From Cyclobacteriaceae bacterium (lineage in GTDB: Bacteria > Bacteroidota > Bacteroidia > Cytophagales > Cyclobacteriaceae), in contig CANGUK010000007.1 in assembly GCA_947457095.1 (NCBI GenBank), forward strand, positions 1 to 43,690: 43,690 nucleotides of DNA, given 5' to 3'. The notes under the pieces are model-generated. The model saw only the letters and a list, made by a program, of their open reading frames with translations, ran no database searches and had not been told where the DNA came from. How positions within the stretch are numbered: the stretch's first letter is position 1; the number at the start of each line of letters is the position of its first letter. Of this stretch, positions 13,592-22,915 are shown in pieces. Both the position numbers and the translations under genes were made by a program.

Positions 13592-15754
13592 TTACAAAAC
13601 ATTTCCAAGTCTGATCAAAAGCGAATAGAAATTCAAATTTACTTTCTCTTCTTCGGTCACCTTGCCATCGGCATTGGCGAAGTCATTCATAAAGCGAATG
13701 ATGTCCTCCCGAACCGCCTCATCGGGAATATTCGCGTGGAGCACCAAGCAATTTTCACTGACTAACTCAGCAAGCTCCTTGAACTTAAAGGTGGTTTTAC
13801 ATTTTTTGAGCAGAGCTAGGGTATCATCGAGCGCTTCCAAGCATTCGTCCTCGTCCATGTCAAACCAATCCCCCATGGACACGGCAGTAGACTTGATGTC
13901 CGCGAGTTCCTCGGACGTGTACTTGTCTAATTTCCACCCTACCTGCAGCAGGACAAATAGGATGCAATGTGGAATCGAAGTGATATCCAAGGTTTTATTG
14001 GACTTGTCAAGCGTATAAGGGCTGTCTTTTTTCTTCTCCTTCGCTTTTGGGACGGCCTTCTGTTTCTTTGGAGCAGGCGCTTGAGTTTCGGCTTCTAATT
14101 CCCCCATCAATTCTTCCAGTTCACTCGGAATCCCTACCGAAGAAAGATCAAGGACCCTGACGCCCCCAAAAATTTCTAAGTAATCCTCTAGAACAGGATT
14201 GTTGGTGTAGGTGCTGGGATGGAAATCTACCTTTACATGGTCCAGGAGAACTTGCAAAATTCCCTTGTTCCATTCCGAAGAAAGTTCCTTCCAGCGTTCC
14301 AAACAGAAGGTATGAAAGCCTGCCCGATTGTATTCTACGTTGAAAAACTGGAATATCTCATACGCCGCATTGTCCTTAAATCCGCCAACAAGTTTTTCGC
14401 CTAGCGAGGCGTTTTGGGTAATCAGCGTAAAAATTGCTCTTGCAGCATTTTTGTCCATCAATTTGATATCTAGCCCTGCATCTGGTTCATCCCAGAGGAT
14501 AAAATCATACAGGATCAGCCCCAACTTTTCTTCGTTGCTTAGTTGGTCAAAGTTGCCCGATGCTTTTAGCAGCAGGGCGTTTACCTCCACTCCATACTTA
14601 GCGAAACGGGTATGTGCATTCTTTTTTAGAACCTCTTCGATATGATCGACATCTAGCTCTGGCCTCGCTTTGAGCATCAAGAACAATGGAAAATACCGGT
14701 CTTGGGGAGCCAATGAGCCGCCATAAGACTCCGATTCCTCGAGCATATCCCCCAAGTACATGAAAAATTCAAGGGTGTCTAGAAAGAGGCCTTCATTGCA
14801 ATGTTCCAGGAGGTCATCGACTATCGTTCCCAATCCACAAATGTATTCAATGTGAGTGCTGTAGGACTTGTCGTAAATTTCTTCAGCTTGAAGCATGGGC
14901 CCCAGCAAAAGGGCTTCAATCAAGTTGCCATCTTCATGAGCAAGACGGAACAGTTCATTTGTCATTCGAGGAACTACTGCCGCCTTCGTATACTCTCGCA
15001 AGGTATGCTCGTATGCGCCTCGATAGGTTTTTGATTTAGGGGAAAGGCCAAGGTAATAGTTGCGCACCTGTTGAACACAGGTAAGGAATGCGATGGGATC
15101 ATCCAAGCAGCGATCCGAGTCATCAACCTGGGAGAGGTCGGCGGGTTTTCCCTTGGGCAAATTTGCTGCTGGCGTTTTGGGAGCGGGTTCCCTCTCAAGA
15201 CCAAAGGTGGACAGATCAAAGGGATCCGAATCGGGTTCGGACTTTCCCTTTTGTGGGGCTGCTTTAGGAGCATCTTTCTTTCCCACTGCTCTTCCTTCCA
15301 GATCAAATTCGGTCAAATCGAAATCAGAAAGTTCATCGGCCTTGGAAGGGCTTGCCGCTGGTTTTTCTTTTTTCGGTTTTGGAGCCGATTTACTTGGAGC
15401 CGCCTGTTCTTTTTTTCCTTTTCCACCCAAGCTTTCTACAAAGGCAAAAGCTGCATCACAAGCGGCATCCACTTTTTTCCACTCTGGATTTCCCTTCGGA
15501 CGCAGCCCTTGGCTATAGGCTTCCAAACCCCCATTTTTGGCTAAGACTTGTTGGATAAAGTCGGCTTCTCTGCAATAAAAGCCCAGCTTAATGGAGCCAC
15601 CTGCGGTGTTAAAAAATAGGTGAGTACCTCGTTTGGAATGGACGCTTGGAAGGTGGATATCCACATAGTTGTCCTTGTTTACTTTTTTGACTTCAGCATC
15701 TGGAAATTTCGTTTTTATCCTTTCTGCAAGCTGATCTTGAATTGTCTTAGCCAT
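13592..15754 (-). CDS. Large TerB-like protein, single-core paralogue
   Basis: The 720-residue protein has four parts. The N-terminal domain (1-110) runs from MAKTIQDQLAERIK to AACDAAFAFVESL. A Pro/Lys/Ser linker (about 111-210) contains DFDLTEFDLEGRAVG. A helical core follows (about 212-530, from DDSDRCLDDP to NNPVLEDYLEIFGG). The C-terminal domain (about 575-720) has CILFVLLQVGW and FMNDFANADGKVTEEEKVNLNFY, an ADGxVTxEE helix turn like TerB/TerB-like domains. It is a close paralogue of the 1280-residue protein at 17129-20971. TerB-type domains are linked to stress and phage-resistance contexts; the job here is unknown. The upstream one-TM gene is 37 nt away. Confidence 0.7.
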   Translation of the reverse strand: MAKTIQDQLAERIKTKFPDAEVKKVNKDNYVDIHLPSVHSKRGTHLFFNTAGGSIKLGFYCREADFIQQVLAKNGGLEAYSQGLRPKGNPEWKKVDAACDAAFAFVESLGGKGKKEQAAPSKSAPKPKKEKPAASPSKADELSDFDLTEFDLEGRAVGKKDAPKAAPQKGKSEPDSDPFDLSTFGLEREPAPKTPAANLPKGKPADLSQVDDSDRCLDDPIAFLTCVQQVRNYYLGLSPKSKTYRGAYEHTLREYTKAAVVPRMTNELFRLAHEDGNLIEALLLGPMLQAEEIYDKSYSTHIEYICGLGTIVDDLLEHCNEGLFLDTLEFFMYLGDMLEESESYGGSLAPQDRYFPLFLMLKARPELDVDHIEEVLKKNAHTRFAKYGVEVNALLLKASGNFDQLSNEEKLGLILYDFILWDEPDAGLDIKLMDKNAARAIFTLITQNASLGEKLVGGFKDNAAYEIFQFFNVEYNRAGFHTFCLERWKELSSEWNKGILQVLLDHVKVDFHPSTYTNNPVLEDYLEIFGGVRVLDLSSVGIPSELEELMGELEAETQAPAPKKQKAVPKAKEKKKDSPYTLDKSNKTLDITSIPHCILFVLLQVGWKLDKYTSEELADIKSTAVSMGDWFDMDEDECLEALDDTLALLKKCKTTFKFKELAELVSENCLVLHANIPDEAVREDIIRFMNDFANADGKVTEEEKVNLNFYSLLIRLGNVL

Positions 15755-15791
15755 GGAAGTAGGTGTTTGGGAAGGTGTCTCGGGTCAATTC

Positions 15792-16307
15792 TTAACTTTT
15801 TTTGAGGCGGCTGGGTGCCGCGATTTTCTGATGGTACTGAATCACCTGTTCGCAATACTCCTTGGCTTTGGCATAGTCCCATCCGGTACGGGCCTGAAGT
15901 TGTTTCACTTCTTTTTCTAGGTCAAACTGGGGTGAAGTTGCTGGAGTAGCTTTTGGTGCTTTGCTGGGCTCTTGGTTCTTGGCCGCTCCCTTGTCTACAG
16001 GATCTAGGGATAGCTCCGCAATGAGGTCTAGCTCGGATTGGTTGAAGGATAGGCCTGATGCCTTTCCAGTAGTAGCACCCATCCCTGCGCCGAGGACTGG
16101 GGAAGCCCCAGTTGCTTTTTCTCCTTTTTTCGGCCCCTGACTGCCTTTTTTGGGGCTAGGCTTTTTGGAACCTGGTTTTGAAGCTGCTGCTGCTCTAGGT
16201 TTGGCGGGAGCCTTTGCTTTCGGGGTGCTGGTTTTTTTCTTATTGGAATAGTAAATGATAAAGGCGATTGCCAAAGCGATTAAAAAGTAAGTTCCTAAGT
16301 TTTCCAT
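15792..16307 (-). CDS. Single-pass membrane protein, partner of the TerB-like gene (copy 1)
   Basis: The 171-residue protein starts with a membrane segment (MENLGTYFLIALAIAFIIYY) and a KKK stop-transfer. A long Ala/Pro/Lys/Gly linker follows. The conserved C-terminal helix pair (LEKEVKQLQARTGWDYAKAK, then EYCEQVIQYHQKIA) resembles a UBA-like or small binding module. The N and C ends match the protein at 21015-21431, while the linker differs in length and sequence. The context suggests a membrane anchor whose cytoplasmic tail binds the adjacent TerB-like protein; this is inference. Confidence 0.7.
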   Translation of the reverse strand: MENLGTYFLIALAIAFIIYYSNKKKTSTPKAKAPAKPRAAAASKPGSKKPSPKKGSQGPKKGEKATGASPVLGAGMGATTGKASGLSFNQSELDLIAELSLDPVDKGAAKNQEPSKAPKATPATSPQFDLEKEVKQLQARTGWDYAKAKEYCEQVIQYHQKIAAPSRLKKS

Positions 16308-16402
16308 CAGTTGGAGGTTCTATTTTCCGGTAAAATACTAAATCATCGGCTGAATCTATTCCTCTGTAGGTAGGAATGTACAATGTACAAAGTACCAAGT
16401 AC

Positions 16403-16417
16403 CCTGCCTTCGGCAGG
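16403..16417. repeat. Short REP-like palindrome
   Basis: CCTGCCTTCGGCAGG forms a 6-bp stem with a TTC loop, the same unit as in the large repeat clusters, and is followed by GCCGCAAAGG. It lies in the 205-nt gap between the small gene at 16513 and the one-TM gene at 15792-16307. Confidence 0.6.
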
Positions 16418-16512
16418 CCGGTAAGCCGCAAAGGATAGAAGTTTCCCTTCTTCCTTTGGTAAAAATCAAAGGCAATGCAAGCATTGAGGTGTTAACAGGC
16501 CTTGTACTTCGT

Positions 16513-16806
16513 TTAGGTCACGGTAAAATTAAAATTCAGGTAGGTGTATTCCGGGCCTGATTTGGAGGTGAATTTTCCAGGTTCTGCCGCAGTTGTATTG
16601 CTAACCAACCCAATCAATTTCTGGAAATAGGCCTCCGTAACTTCCTTCAATTCTGAGGTGCAAAAAATCAAACTTTCTGCTTCAATCCCATCCCATTCCC
16701 AAAATTCATAACGACAATCCGTACCGTCCAGGTTGAGGTACTTGATGGCGTGAATTTTGGTATCGGATTCGATGCTGACGTTTTTAAACTTTTCCTCAGG
16801 AGACAT
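16513..16806 (-). CDS. Uncharacterised 97-residue protein
   Basis: The product is a small mixed alpha/beta protein (KIHAIKYLNLDGTDCRYEFWEW, then an amphipathic helix LKEVTEAYFQKLIGLV, then YTYLNFNFTVT). I do not recognise it. It starts 4 nt after the gene at 16811-17059 and the pair sits between the two copies of the TM/TerB-like module on the same strand, probably in one transcript with the upstream copy. Confidence 0.6.
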   Translation of the reverse strand: MSPEEKFKNVSIESDTKIHAIKYLNLDGTDCRYEFWEWDGIEAESLIFCTSELKEVTEAYFQKLIGLVSNTTAAEPGKFTSKSGPEYTYLNFNFTVT

Positions 16807-16810
16807 GCCT

Positions 16811-17059
16811 TTATTTTTTGTACAATTTTTCTAGTCTTTGAATTTCTTCCTCACTCAATTCTTTTTCATCATCTAAACTGAAATCTATTTCATCAGTGTA
16901 AAGTTTTTCATCATCATGATGAAACATATCATCACATTCACAATCAACACGATTATCAATCATATCACGTGCCTCATCTTCATCTTCAGCTAAAACACTT
17001 ATTGTCCAAGCTGTAACCACTGTTCGTTCACCAATAAATGTAAATTTCTTCTTTGCCAT
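16811..17059 (-). CDS. Small acidic protein, DpnD/PcfM-like pattern
   Basis: The product is 82 residues. The first half is a beta-beta-alpha unit (KFTFIGERTVVTAWTISVLAEDEDEARDMID) of the kind found in small DpnD/PcfM-like proteins. The second half is very acidic, with CECDD, HHDDE and a final EEEIQRLEKLYKK helix. The assignment rests on pattern only. It lies 69 nt downstream of the 1280-residue gene and 4 nt upstream of the 97-residue gene. Confidence 0.55.
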   Translation of the reverse strand: MAKKKFTFIGERTVVTAWTISVLAEDEDEARDMIDNRVDCECDDMFHHDDEKLYTDEIDFSLDDEKELSEEEIQRLEKLYKK

Positions 17060-17128
17060 AACTTTTTGTTTTTTGTTTAAATAAACCTGACCTAACTATT
17101 TTAAATTGAATTAAGATTTTTGTTCTAT

Positions 17129-20100
17129 CTAAAATAAATATTTTTCAGGGTTATTGGCAAAATCGGATCCATGTATGATCACATTACAATAAAAATCTAG
17201 ATTTACCTGCTCTTCTTGTGTCACTTTGCCATCGGCATTTGCGAGATCATTCATGAATCTAGTGATGTCCTCACGACTTGCTTTATTGGACACATGGTCG
17301 TAAATACCCAAGCAATTCAAAAAAACATAAGCACTCATCTGTTCGACATTGAAGATTGTTTTACATTTTTTCAGGAGCTCGAGGGTTTCATCAAGTGCTT
17401 CAAGACATTCGTCCTGGTCCAAGTCAAACCATTCGCCCAGAGTGACAGCAGTAGATTGTATGTCTGCGATTTCTTCCTTGGTAAACTGATCGAATTTTGA
17501 TCCTACATGTAGAATAACAAACAAAATGCTGTGCATCATAGAAGTTATGACAAGCGTTTTTTTCTTTTCATCAAGGATGTAAGGGCTCTCATCTTCCTCA
17601 GTTTCTTCTTCCTCCTTCGCTGGAGCAGGTGCTGCGGTTAATGTCCCCACCTTTACCCCGCCATACACCTCCAAATAATCTTTCAAGACGGGATTGTTGG
17701 TATAGGTATTTGGATGGAAGTCTCGCTTGACAGAATCCAATAGCAGCTGTAGCTTAAGCGCGTTCCATTCGGAGGAAAGTTCCTTCCAGCGCTCCAAACA
17801 GAATGCATGAAAGCCTTTCCGATTGAATTCCACGTTGAAAAATTGGAAAATTTCATATGTAGCGTTATCATCAAATCCCCCGACAAGCTTTTCTCCAAGA
17901 GCCGCATTTTGGGTGACTAGAGCAAAAATAGACTTGGCTGCAGCAATATCCGCTTTTTTGATATCCAAACCTGGCCCTTCATCCCAGAGAATAAAATCAT
18001 AGAGTACGAGAGCCAATTTTTCTTCATTGCTTAATTGGTCAAAGTTGCCCGATGCTTTGAGTAGCAAAGCTTTTACATCACACCCGTTATTTGCATTGCG
18101 GGATTTTGCTCCCTTGTCTAAGACCATCTCCAGGTTTTCCGGATCTTGTTCTGGGCTTGCCTTGAGCATCAAGTAAAGAGGAAAATACCGGTCTTGAGGA
18201 GTTAATGAACCCGTTGGAGAATCCTTCTCTTCGAGCGTATCGCCCAAGTACAGAAAAAATTCAAGGGTGTCCAGAAAGAGACCTGTATTGCAATGCTGCA
18301 CGAGTTCAGAGACAACTTTCCCCAAAGACCGAGTATAGTCGTTGTGGGTATCAAAGTCCTTGTCGTAAATGTCCCAGGATTTTTTCAAGGGTTCACGAAA
18401 CAGTTGCCCCAAGTTGCCCCCTTCATGACTTTGGCGGACCGCCTTATCAGAGATTCGATGGACTACGGCTGCTTTTGTGAATTCATGCAGGATTTCTTCG
18501 AAGGAGGCCCGGAATGCTTTCGAATCTTTGGAAAGCACGTAGTAATAAAAGCGCAACTGTAGGAGGCTAGTCAAGAAAGGCAAGTGATCATCCAAGCAGC
18601 GATCCGGTTCGTCAACCTGTGAAGGGTCGGCCGGCTTCCCCTTACCTGCTCCTGGTGAAGGAGTTTTGGGTGCGGATTCCTCCTCTAGACCAAAGGTTTC
18701 CAAATCGAAGGTATTCAAATCAAGTTCAGGCTTTTCTACTTCTTTTTTGGGAGTCTCTTCAGGAGCTTTCTTCATTCCTATAGGCCGGCCTTCTGAATCG
18801 AATTCAGTCAAGTCAAAATCGAATCCAGTCAATTCAACCATCGAAGGCGCTTCTTCCTTGGGAGGAGCTGCAGCCGGGGATTCTTTTTTGGGAGCAGTCC
18901 CACCATACACGTCCAAATAATCTTTCAAGACGGGATTGTTGATGTAGGTATTGGGATGGAAGTCTCGCTTGACACGCTCCAATAGCAGCTCTAGTTTGAG
19001 CGCGTTCCATTCGGAGGAAAGCTCCTTCCAGCGCTCCAAACAGAATGTATGAAAGCCTTCCCGATTGAATTCTACATTGAAAAATTGAAAAATTTCAAAG
19101 GAGGCATTGTCATTAAATCCACCGACGAGCTTTTCTCCTAGAGCAGCATTTTGGGTGACTAGTGTAAAAATGGACTTGGCGGCAGCAATATCCGCTCTTT
19201 TGATATCCAAGCCTGGCCCTTCATCCCAGAGAATAAAATCATAGAGTACGAGCGCCAACTTTTCTTCACTGCTCAGTTGGTTAAAGTTGCCCGATGCTTT
19301 GAGTAGCAAAGCTTTTACATCACACCCGTTATTTGCATTGCGGGATTTTGCTCCCTTGTCTAAGACCATCTCCAGGTTTTCCGGGTCTTGTTCTGGGCTT
19401 GCCTTGAGCATCAAGTAAAGAGGAAAATATCGGTCTTGAGGAGTTAATGAACCCGTTGGAGAGTCCTCTTCCTCGAGCATATCTCCAAAGTACATGAAAA
19501 GTTCGAGTGTGTCTAGATAGAGACCTGTATTGCAATGCTGCACGAGGTCGGAGACAAGTTTACCCAAAGACCGGGTGTAGTCGTTGTGGGTATCAAAGTC
19601 CTTGTCGTAAATACCTTCTGCTTCTAGCATTGGACCCTGCAAAAGGAACCTGGACATATCCCCTTCATGGGCTATTCGGGCCATCTTATTGGAGATTCGA
19701 GGAACGACGGCTGCTTTTGTAAATTCCTGCAAGGTTTCTTCAAGGGAGGCCGGGTAGGTGTCTGAATCTCTTGAAAGAAACAAATAATAAATGCGAATCA
19801 ATTGGATCAACGTCAAGAAAGGCCTCGGGTCCGACAAGCAACGATCCGATTCGTCAAACTGTGCCGGTTCTGCGGCTGTTTCCTCAGGTACCTCGACCTC
19901 AGAACTAGATTCCTCTTCTTCCTCTTCCAATTGGGATTCAAACTCTGAGAGGATGGCTTCTAAACTCAATTCATCTTCTTCCGAATTTTCGGGTTGTGAT
20001 GGACCCGATGGGTCTCGCATTCCTATGGGCCTGCCTTCCTCATCAAATTCTGTCAAGTCAAACATCGAAGGTGCTTCTTCCTTAGTAGGAGTTGCAGCTG

Positions 20101-20971
20101 GAGATTCTTTTTTGGGAGCAGCCCCACTTGTTGTTGGAGTACTGGTTCCATCCCCCATCACCTCGCTAAGCGTTCCTACGGGCTGGGCCTGGAATCCATT
20201 AATTAGGGGCGCAACTGCTTCGTGAAACTGCTCGCAAGTGGCTATCAAATTTGTACTAAAACCCTCATTTTCTAGATCTGAACCCTGGTAAGGGATTTCT
20301 ATCCGGACGGTGAGCTTGTCTGGACTGACCTTGCCCGGCTCCACGATTACGGGGTAACGGTCTTGGATTTTATGAATAAAAAGATCGTGGCGAGCAATCA
20401 AGTCAAAGCACTTGGCAACCGATGCTTTTTGCGGGTAATTCGCAGCCAATAGTCGAATCGCATCTTTTTGAATGCGTAGCTCGTAAAGAAAAGCAGACTT
20501 GAAGGTAAAGCTGGCATAGCCTTTCTCTTCATTGATGCTGCATTTTGGATAAGCAGCCTTTATCCGTTGAAGAAGGGTAGACCCAGCGTTTCCGCTTGCG
20601 CCTGGGCGAGGCGTCTTGGACGAACTTTGAGTTGCAAATCCAGTCAAGCTTTCTACAAAGGCAAAAGCGGCATCACAAGCGGCATCCACCTTTCTCCATT
20701 CAGGATTTCCCTTAGGACGGACACCTTGGCTGTAGGCTTCCAAATTTCCATTTTTAGCCAATACTTGTTGGGTAAACTCCTCCTCTCGGCAATAGAATCC
20801 CAGCTTAATGGCTCCTCCAGCGGTATTAAAAAACAGGTGGGTTCCTCGTTTGGGATGGACACCTGGAAGGTGGATATCCACATAGTTGTCCTGGTTAATT
20901 TTTTTGACTTCCGCTTCTGGGAATTTTGCTTTTATCTTTTCTGCGAGTTGGTCTTGGATTGTCTTAGCCAT
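17129..20971 (-). CDS. Giant TerB-like protein with duplicated core (1280 residues)
   Basis: The N-terminal 110 residues are nearly the same as in the 720-residue paralogue. An extra alpha/beta region follows (about 130-270, from QRIKAAYPKC to the CEQFHEAVAPLINGF helix). Two core copies come next, about 375-690 and 790-1105, each running from DRCL to NNPVLKDYL. Between and before them lie acidic/Pro linkers containing DLTEFDxEGRPIGM. The protein ends in the TerB-like domain with FMNDLANADGKVTQEEQVNLDFY. The two cores repeat with a period of exactly 1242 nt (414 codons). The gene directly upstream encodes its TM partner. Function unknown. Confidence 0.7.
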   Translation of the reverse strand: MAKTIQDQLAEKIKAKFPEAEVKKINQDNYVDIHLPGVHPKRGTHLFFNTAGGAIKLGFYCREEEFTQQVLAKNGNLEAYSQGVRPKGNPEWRKVDAACDAAFAFVESLTGFATQSSSKTPRPGASGNAGSTLLQRIKAAYPKCSINEEKGYASFTFKSAFLYELRIQKDAIRLLAANYPQKASVAKCFDLIARHDLFIHKIQDRYPVIVEPGKVSPDKLTVRIEIPYQGSDLENEGFSTNLIATCEQFHEAVAPLINGFQAQPVGTLSEVMGDGTSTPTTSGAAPKKESPAATPTKEEAPSMFDLTEFDEEGRPIGMRDPSGPSQPENSEEDELSLEAILSEFESQLEEEEEESSSEVEVPEETAAEPAQFDESDRCLSDPRPFLTLIQLIRIYYLFLSRDSDTYPASLEETLQEFTKAAVVPRISNKMARIAHEGDMSRFLLQGPMLEAEGIYDKDFDTHNDYTRSLGKLVSDLVQHCNTGLYLDTLELFMYFGDMLEEEDSPTGSLTPQDRYFPLYLMLKASPEQDPENLEMVLDKGAKSRNANNGCDVKALLLKASGNFNQLSSEEKLALVLYDFILWDEGPGLDIKRADIAAAKSIFTLVTQNAALGEKLVGGFNDNASFEIFQFFNVEFNREGFHTFCLERWKELSSEWNALKLELLLERVKRDFHPNTYINNPVLKDYLDVYGGTAPKKESPAAAPPKEEAPSMVELTGFDFDLTEFDSEGRPIGMKKAPEETPKKEVEKPELDLNTFDLETFGLEEESAPKTPSPGAGKGKPADPSQVDEPDRCLDDHLPFLTSLLQLRFYYYVLSKDSKAFRASFEEILHEFTKAAVVHRISDKAVRQSHEGGNLGQLFREPLKKSWDIYDKDFDTHNDYTRSLGKVVSELVQHCNTGLFLDTLEFFLYLGDTLEEKDSPTGSLTPQDRYFPLYLMLKASPEQDPENLEMVLDKGAKSRNANNGCDVKALLLKASGNFDQLSNEEKLALVLYDFILWDEGPGLDIKKADIAAAKSIFALVTQNAALGEKLVGGFDDNATYEIFQFFNVEFNRKGFHAFCLERWKELSSEWNALKLQLLLDSVKRDFHPNTYTNNPVLKDYLEVYGGVKVGTLTAAPAPAKEEEETEEDESPYILDEKKKTLVITSMMHSILFVILHVGSKFDQFTKEEIADIQSTAVTLGEWFDLDQDECLEALDETLELLKKCKTIFNVEQMSAYVFLNCLGIYDHVSNKASREDITRFMNDLANADGKVTQEEQVNLDFYCNVIIHGSDFANNPEKYLF
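17661..19860 (-). repeat. In-gene tandem duplication, period 1242 bp
   Basis: The segments 17661-18618 and 18903-19860 are copies. Anchor words at both ends are offset by exactly 1242 bp: CCATACAC at 17661 and 18903, GATCC at 18601 and 19843. The stretch near 18040-18190 is almost letter-for-letter the same as 19282-19432, so the duplication is recent or kept alike by gene conversion. The third related core (about 14160-15120, in the 720-residue gene) is more divergent. Confidence 0.85.
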
Positions 20972-21014
20972 GGCTACAGGGATTGGGGTGGGTATTTCGG
21001 GTCAATTTGATTCG

Positions 21015-21431
21015 TTAATTATTTTTGAGGCGGGCAGGTTCAGCAATTTTTTGATGGTACTCCGCTGATTGCAGGCAATAGGCCTTGGCGGTGTCGTAAT
21101 CCCATCCTGTGCGCGCCTGCAGTTGCTTTACTTCGTTTTCTAGCTCAAACTGGGAAGAAGCAACAGATGTTTTAGCTAGCAGGCCTGGCTCATCTAATTT
21201 CACTGGCTCTACAGTTTCCTTAGTTTTAGGGATTCCTGTAGGTAGGCTTGAATCGGGTGCTAATCCTGTTTTGTTGGGTACTTTTTTTAGTTTAGGATTG
21301 GAAGGGGCTGCGGGATTGAATACCCTTTCCTCATCCGCAGTGGGATGTGTGATTTTCTTGTTTTTCAGTACTAAGTATAACACAAAACCAATAACAAGAG
21401 CGAAAAAAAAGTAGGTCCCTATGTTTTCCAT
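21015..21431 (-). CDS. Single-pass membrane protein, partner of the giant TerB-like gene (copy 2)
   Basis: The 138-residue protein begins MENIGTYFFFALVIGFVLYLVL (membrane segment), then KNKK, a Pro-containing linker, and the C-terminal FELENEVKQLQARTGWDYDTAK with HQKIAEPARLK. The ends match copy 1 (15792-16307); the linker is shorter. It is the first gene of the leftward unit and lies 43 nt before the 1280-residue gene. The short intergenic stretch is also similar between the two copies, so gene and spacer were duplicated together. Confidence 0.7.
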   Translation of the reverse strand: MENIGTYFFFALVIGFVLYLVLKNKKITHPTADEERVFNPAAPSNPKLKKVPNKTGLAPDSSLPTGIPKTKETVEPVKLDEPGLLAKTSVASSQFELENEVKQLQARTGWDYDTAKAYCLQSAEYHQKIAEPARLKNN

Positions 21432-21665
21432 CAGTTGGTCAATCTAACATCTAGTAAATTAAATCAAAAAATTTAAGTTGCATTTTACCACTCATACATC
21501 CATTTAAATTTTCTCCTTTTTCTTCAGATGTTCCTTATTTTACCTGAATCAATTAAAAAATAATTACTCGATTCCGGAGTTGATTTGTTCTGCCTTCAAT
21601 AGGTAATGGTTAATTAAGGGTAAAATCCGTATCTTAATTGCCTGTTAACCCAAAATAGAATTAAC

Positions 21666-22136
21666 ATGAAACTAAATCCGCAGTATGTTAACTGGATGAA
21701 AGGAGAGTCTGAGGGGTACGATTGGGTGGATGTAACCAATTTTTTATTTATAGCTCATGCTGAGCTAACGGATTACAATTTATCTGAAAAAGAAGTCAAC
21801 AAAATAACTGAGATTTCTGAGATTCTATTTAGCTCTTGGATTGGTGAAGGTGTGCCTTACACGGATTACGATGTGAAAAAAAAGCTAAAAAGAGCGTTTG
21901 ATTGGTATCAAAGTATTCAAGATGCCTCTGAAAAATCCGAGATAGATAAAAATCTAATGAATCAAGTCTTAGAAAATGCAAACTGGTTAAAATCCCAAGG
22001 TTGGTTTAATGATACCTTCGCGAATTCTGTCTTGAATTGGTTAGTAGAGATTTCTAAAGCTGATGGGATTCTTGACAATGAGATTGGAAGTATTCGAAGT
22101 TTGAGCCAATTGTGGAAGGTTAAATCTCCAATTTGA
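21666..22136 (+). CDS. Small TerB-like helical protein
   Basis: The 156-residue product is all helical. The last third, WLVEISKADGILDNEIGSIRSLSQLW, carries the ADGxLxxxE turn typical of TerB-type domains, and the N-terminal half contains a similar ELTDYNLSEKEVNKITEI. It is divergent from the TM/TerB-like module (gap 21432-21665, in which I see no clear promoter) and may be functionally tied to it. It is followed 40 nt later by the gene at 22177. Confidence 0.5.
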   Translation: MKLNPQYVNWMKGESEGYDWVDVTNFLFIAHAELTDYNLSEKEVNKITEISEILFSSWIGEGVPYTDYDVKKKLKRAFDWYQSIQDASEKSEIDKNLMNQVLENANWLKSQGWFNDTFANSVLNWLVEISKADGILDNEIGSIRSLSQLWKVKSPI

Positions 22137-22176
22137 TTTTTAGCCACTTCAATAACTTTATCTAAAGAAAATCACA

Positions 22177-22785
22177 ATGGAAAATTCAACCAAGCAATTG
22201 ATTATTACTTTACAAGGCATAGGATCAGAGTTTATCCAAGGGTTTATTTCGAAGGAGCAGGCACGTATTTTTCGAGAGAAGTATGGAAATATTGCTTCCA
22301 GATGGGACCAGTTTTGCGTAGAAGTTTTGGATTTACAAGGGTATTTTGAATTGCCTTCCATCTCACATGCCACAGGCATTCTAAAAGATAAGCTAGACTT
22401 AAAAATTGAATTCGGAGAAAAGGTGATTTTTGAGGGGAGCTATGCGGATTACTTCCAAAAATACTTTGGAGAGGAGTATGAAAATGAAAATGACCTCAAC
22501 CTTTCCAGGGACTATGGAAAATACATGCCTGAAATAGACGCTAGCAACACGCTCGTGTCAGTAGCCACTGTGGAGTCCTTTTACTACGAGATTACCTTGC
22601 CCCCAACGGAGATCTTCATCCCACAAAATTGGGGTGTAAAGTTTGTGGCTGTAGATGAATTTGGATTGGGCACCATTGACTTGTATTTGGTTTTGGGTAT
22701 CTGCTATTCCAACATTCAATACGATGCCGAATATCCCGGAATAGGGCAAATTAGCTTTGTGAAGCTGGAGCCTGAAGAAGAGTAA
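22177..22785 (+). CDS. Uncharacterised 202-residue acidic protein
   Basis: The product is an acidic mixed alpha/beta protein. An N-terminal helix segment (GFISKEQARIFREKYG) is followed by many beta-type stretches, including VESFYYEITLPPTEIFIPQNWGVKF and GTIDLYLVLGICYSN. There is no signal peptide or known motif. The tail is LEPEEE. It probably forms a two-gene unit with the TerB-like gene before it. Confidence 0.55.
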   Translation: MENSTKQLIITLQGIGSEFIQGFISKEQARIFREKYGNIASRWDQFCVEVLDLQGYFELPSISHATGILKDKLDLKIEFGEKVIFEGSYADYFQKYFGEEYENENDLNLSRDYGKYMPEIDASNTLVSVATVESFYYEITLPPTEIFIPQNWGVKFVAVDEFGLGTIDLYLVLGICYSNIQYDAEYPGIGQISFVKLEPEEE

Positions 22786-22915
22786 GTGCTAGGCGGCAGA
22801 GAAGTAGCTTGACCCAGGTCACAAAAAGCCTGAATAGATTGCAAACGACATACACCTTGCATTCTGGTTTTTCAGGAAGAAGAATAAAAAATAGTTAATT
22901 GGAGGAAATAGAAAA

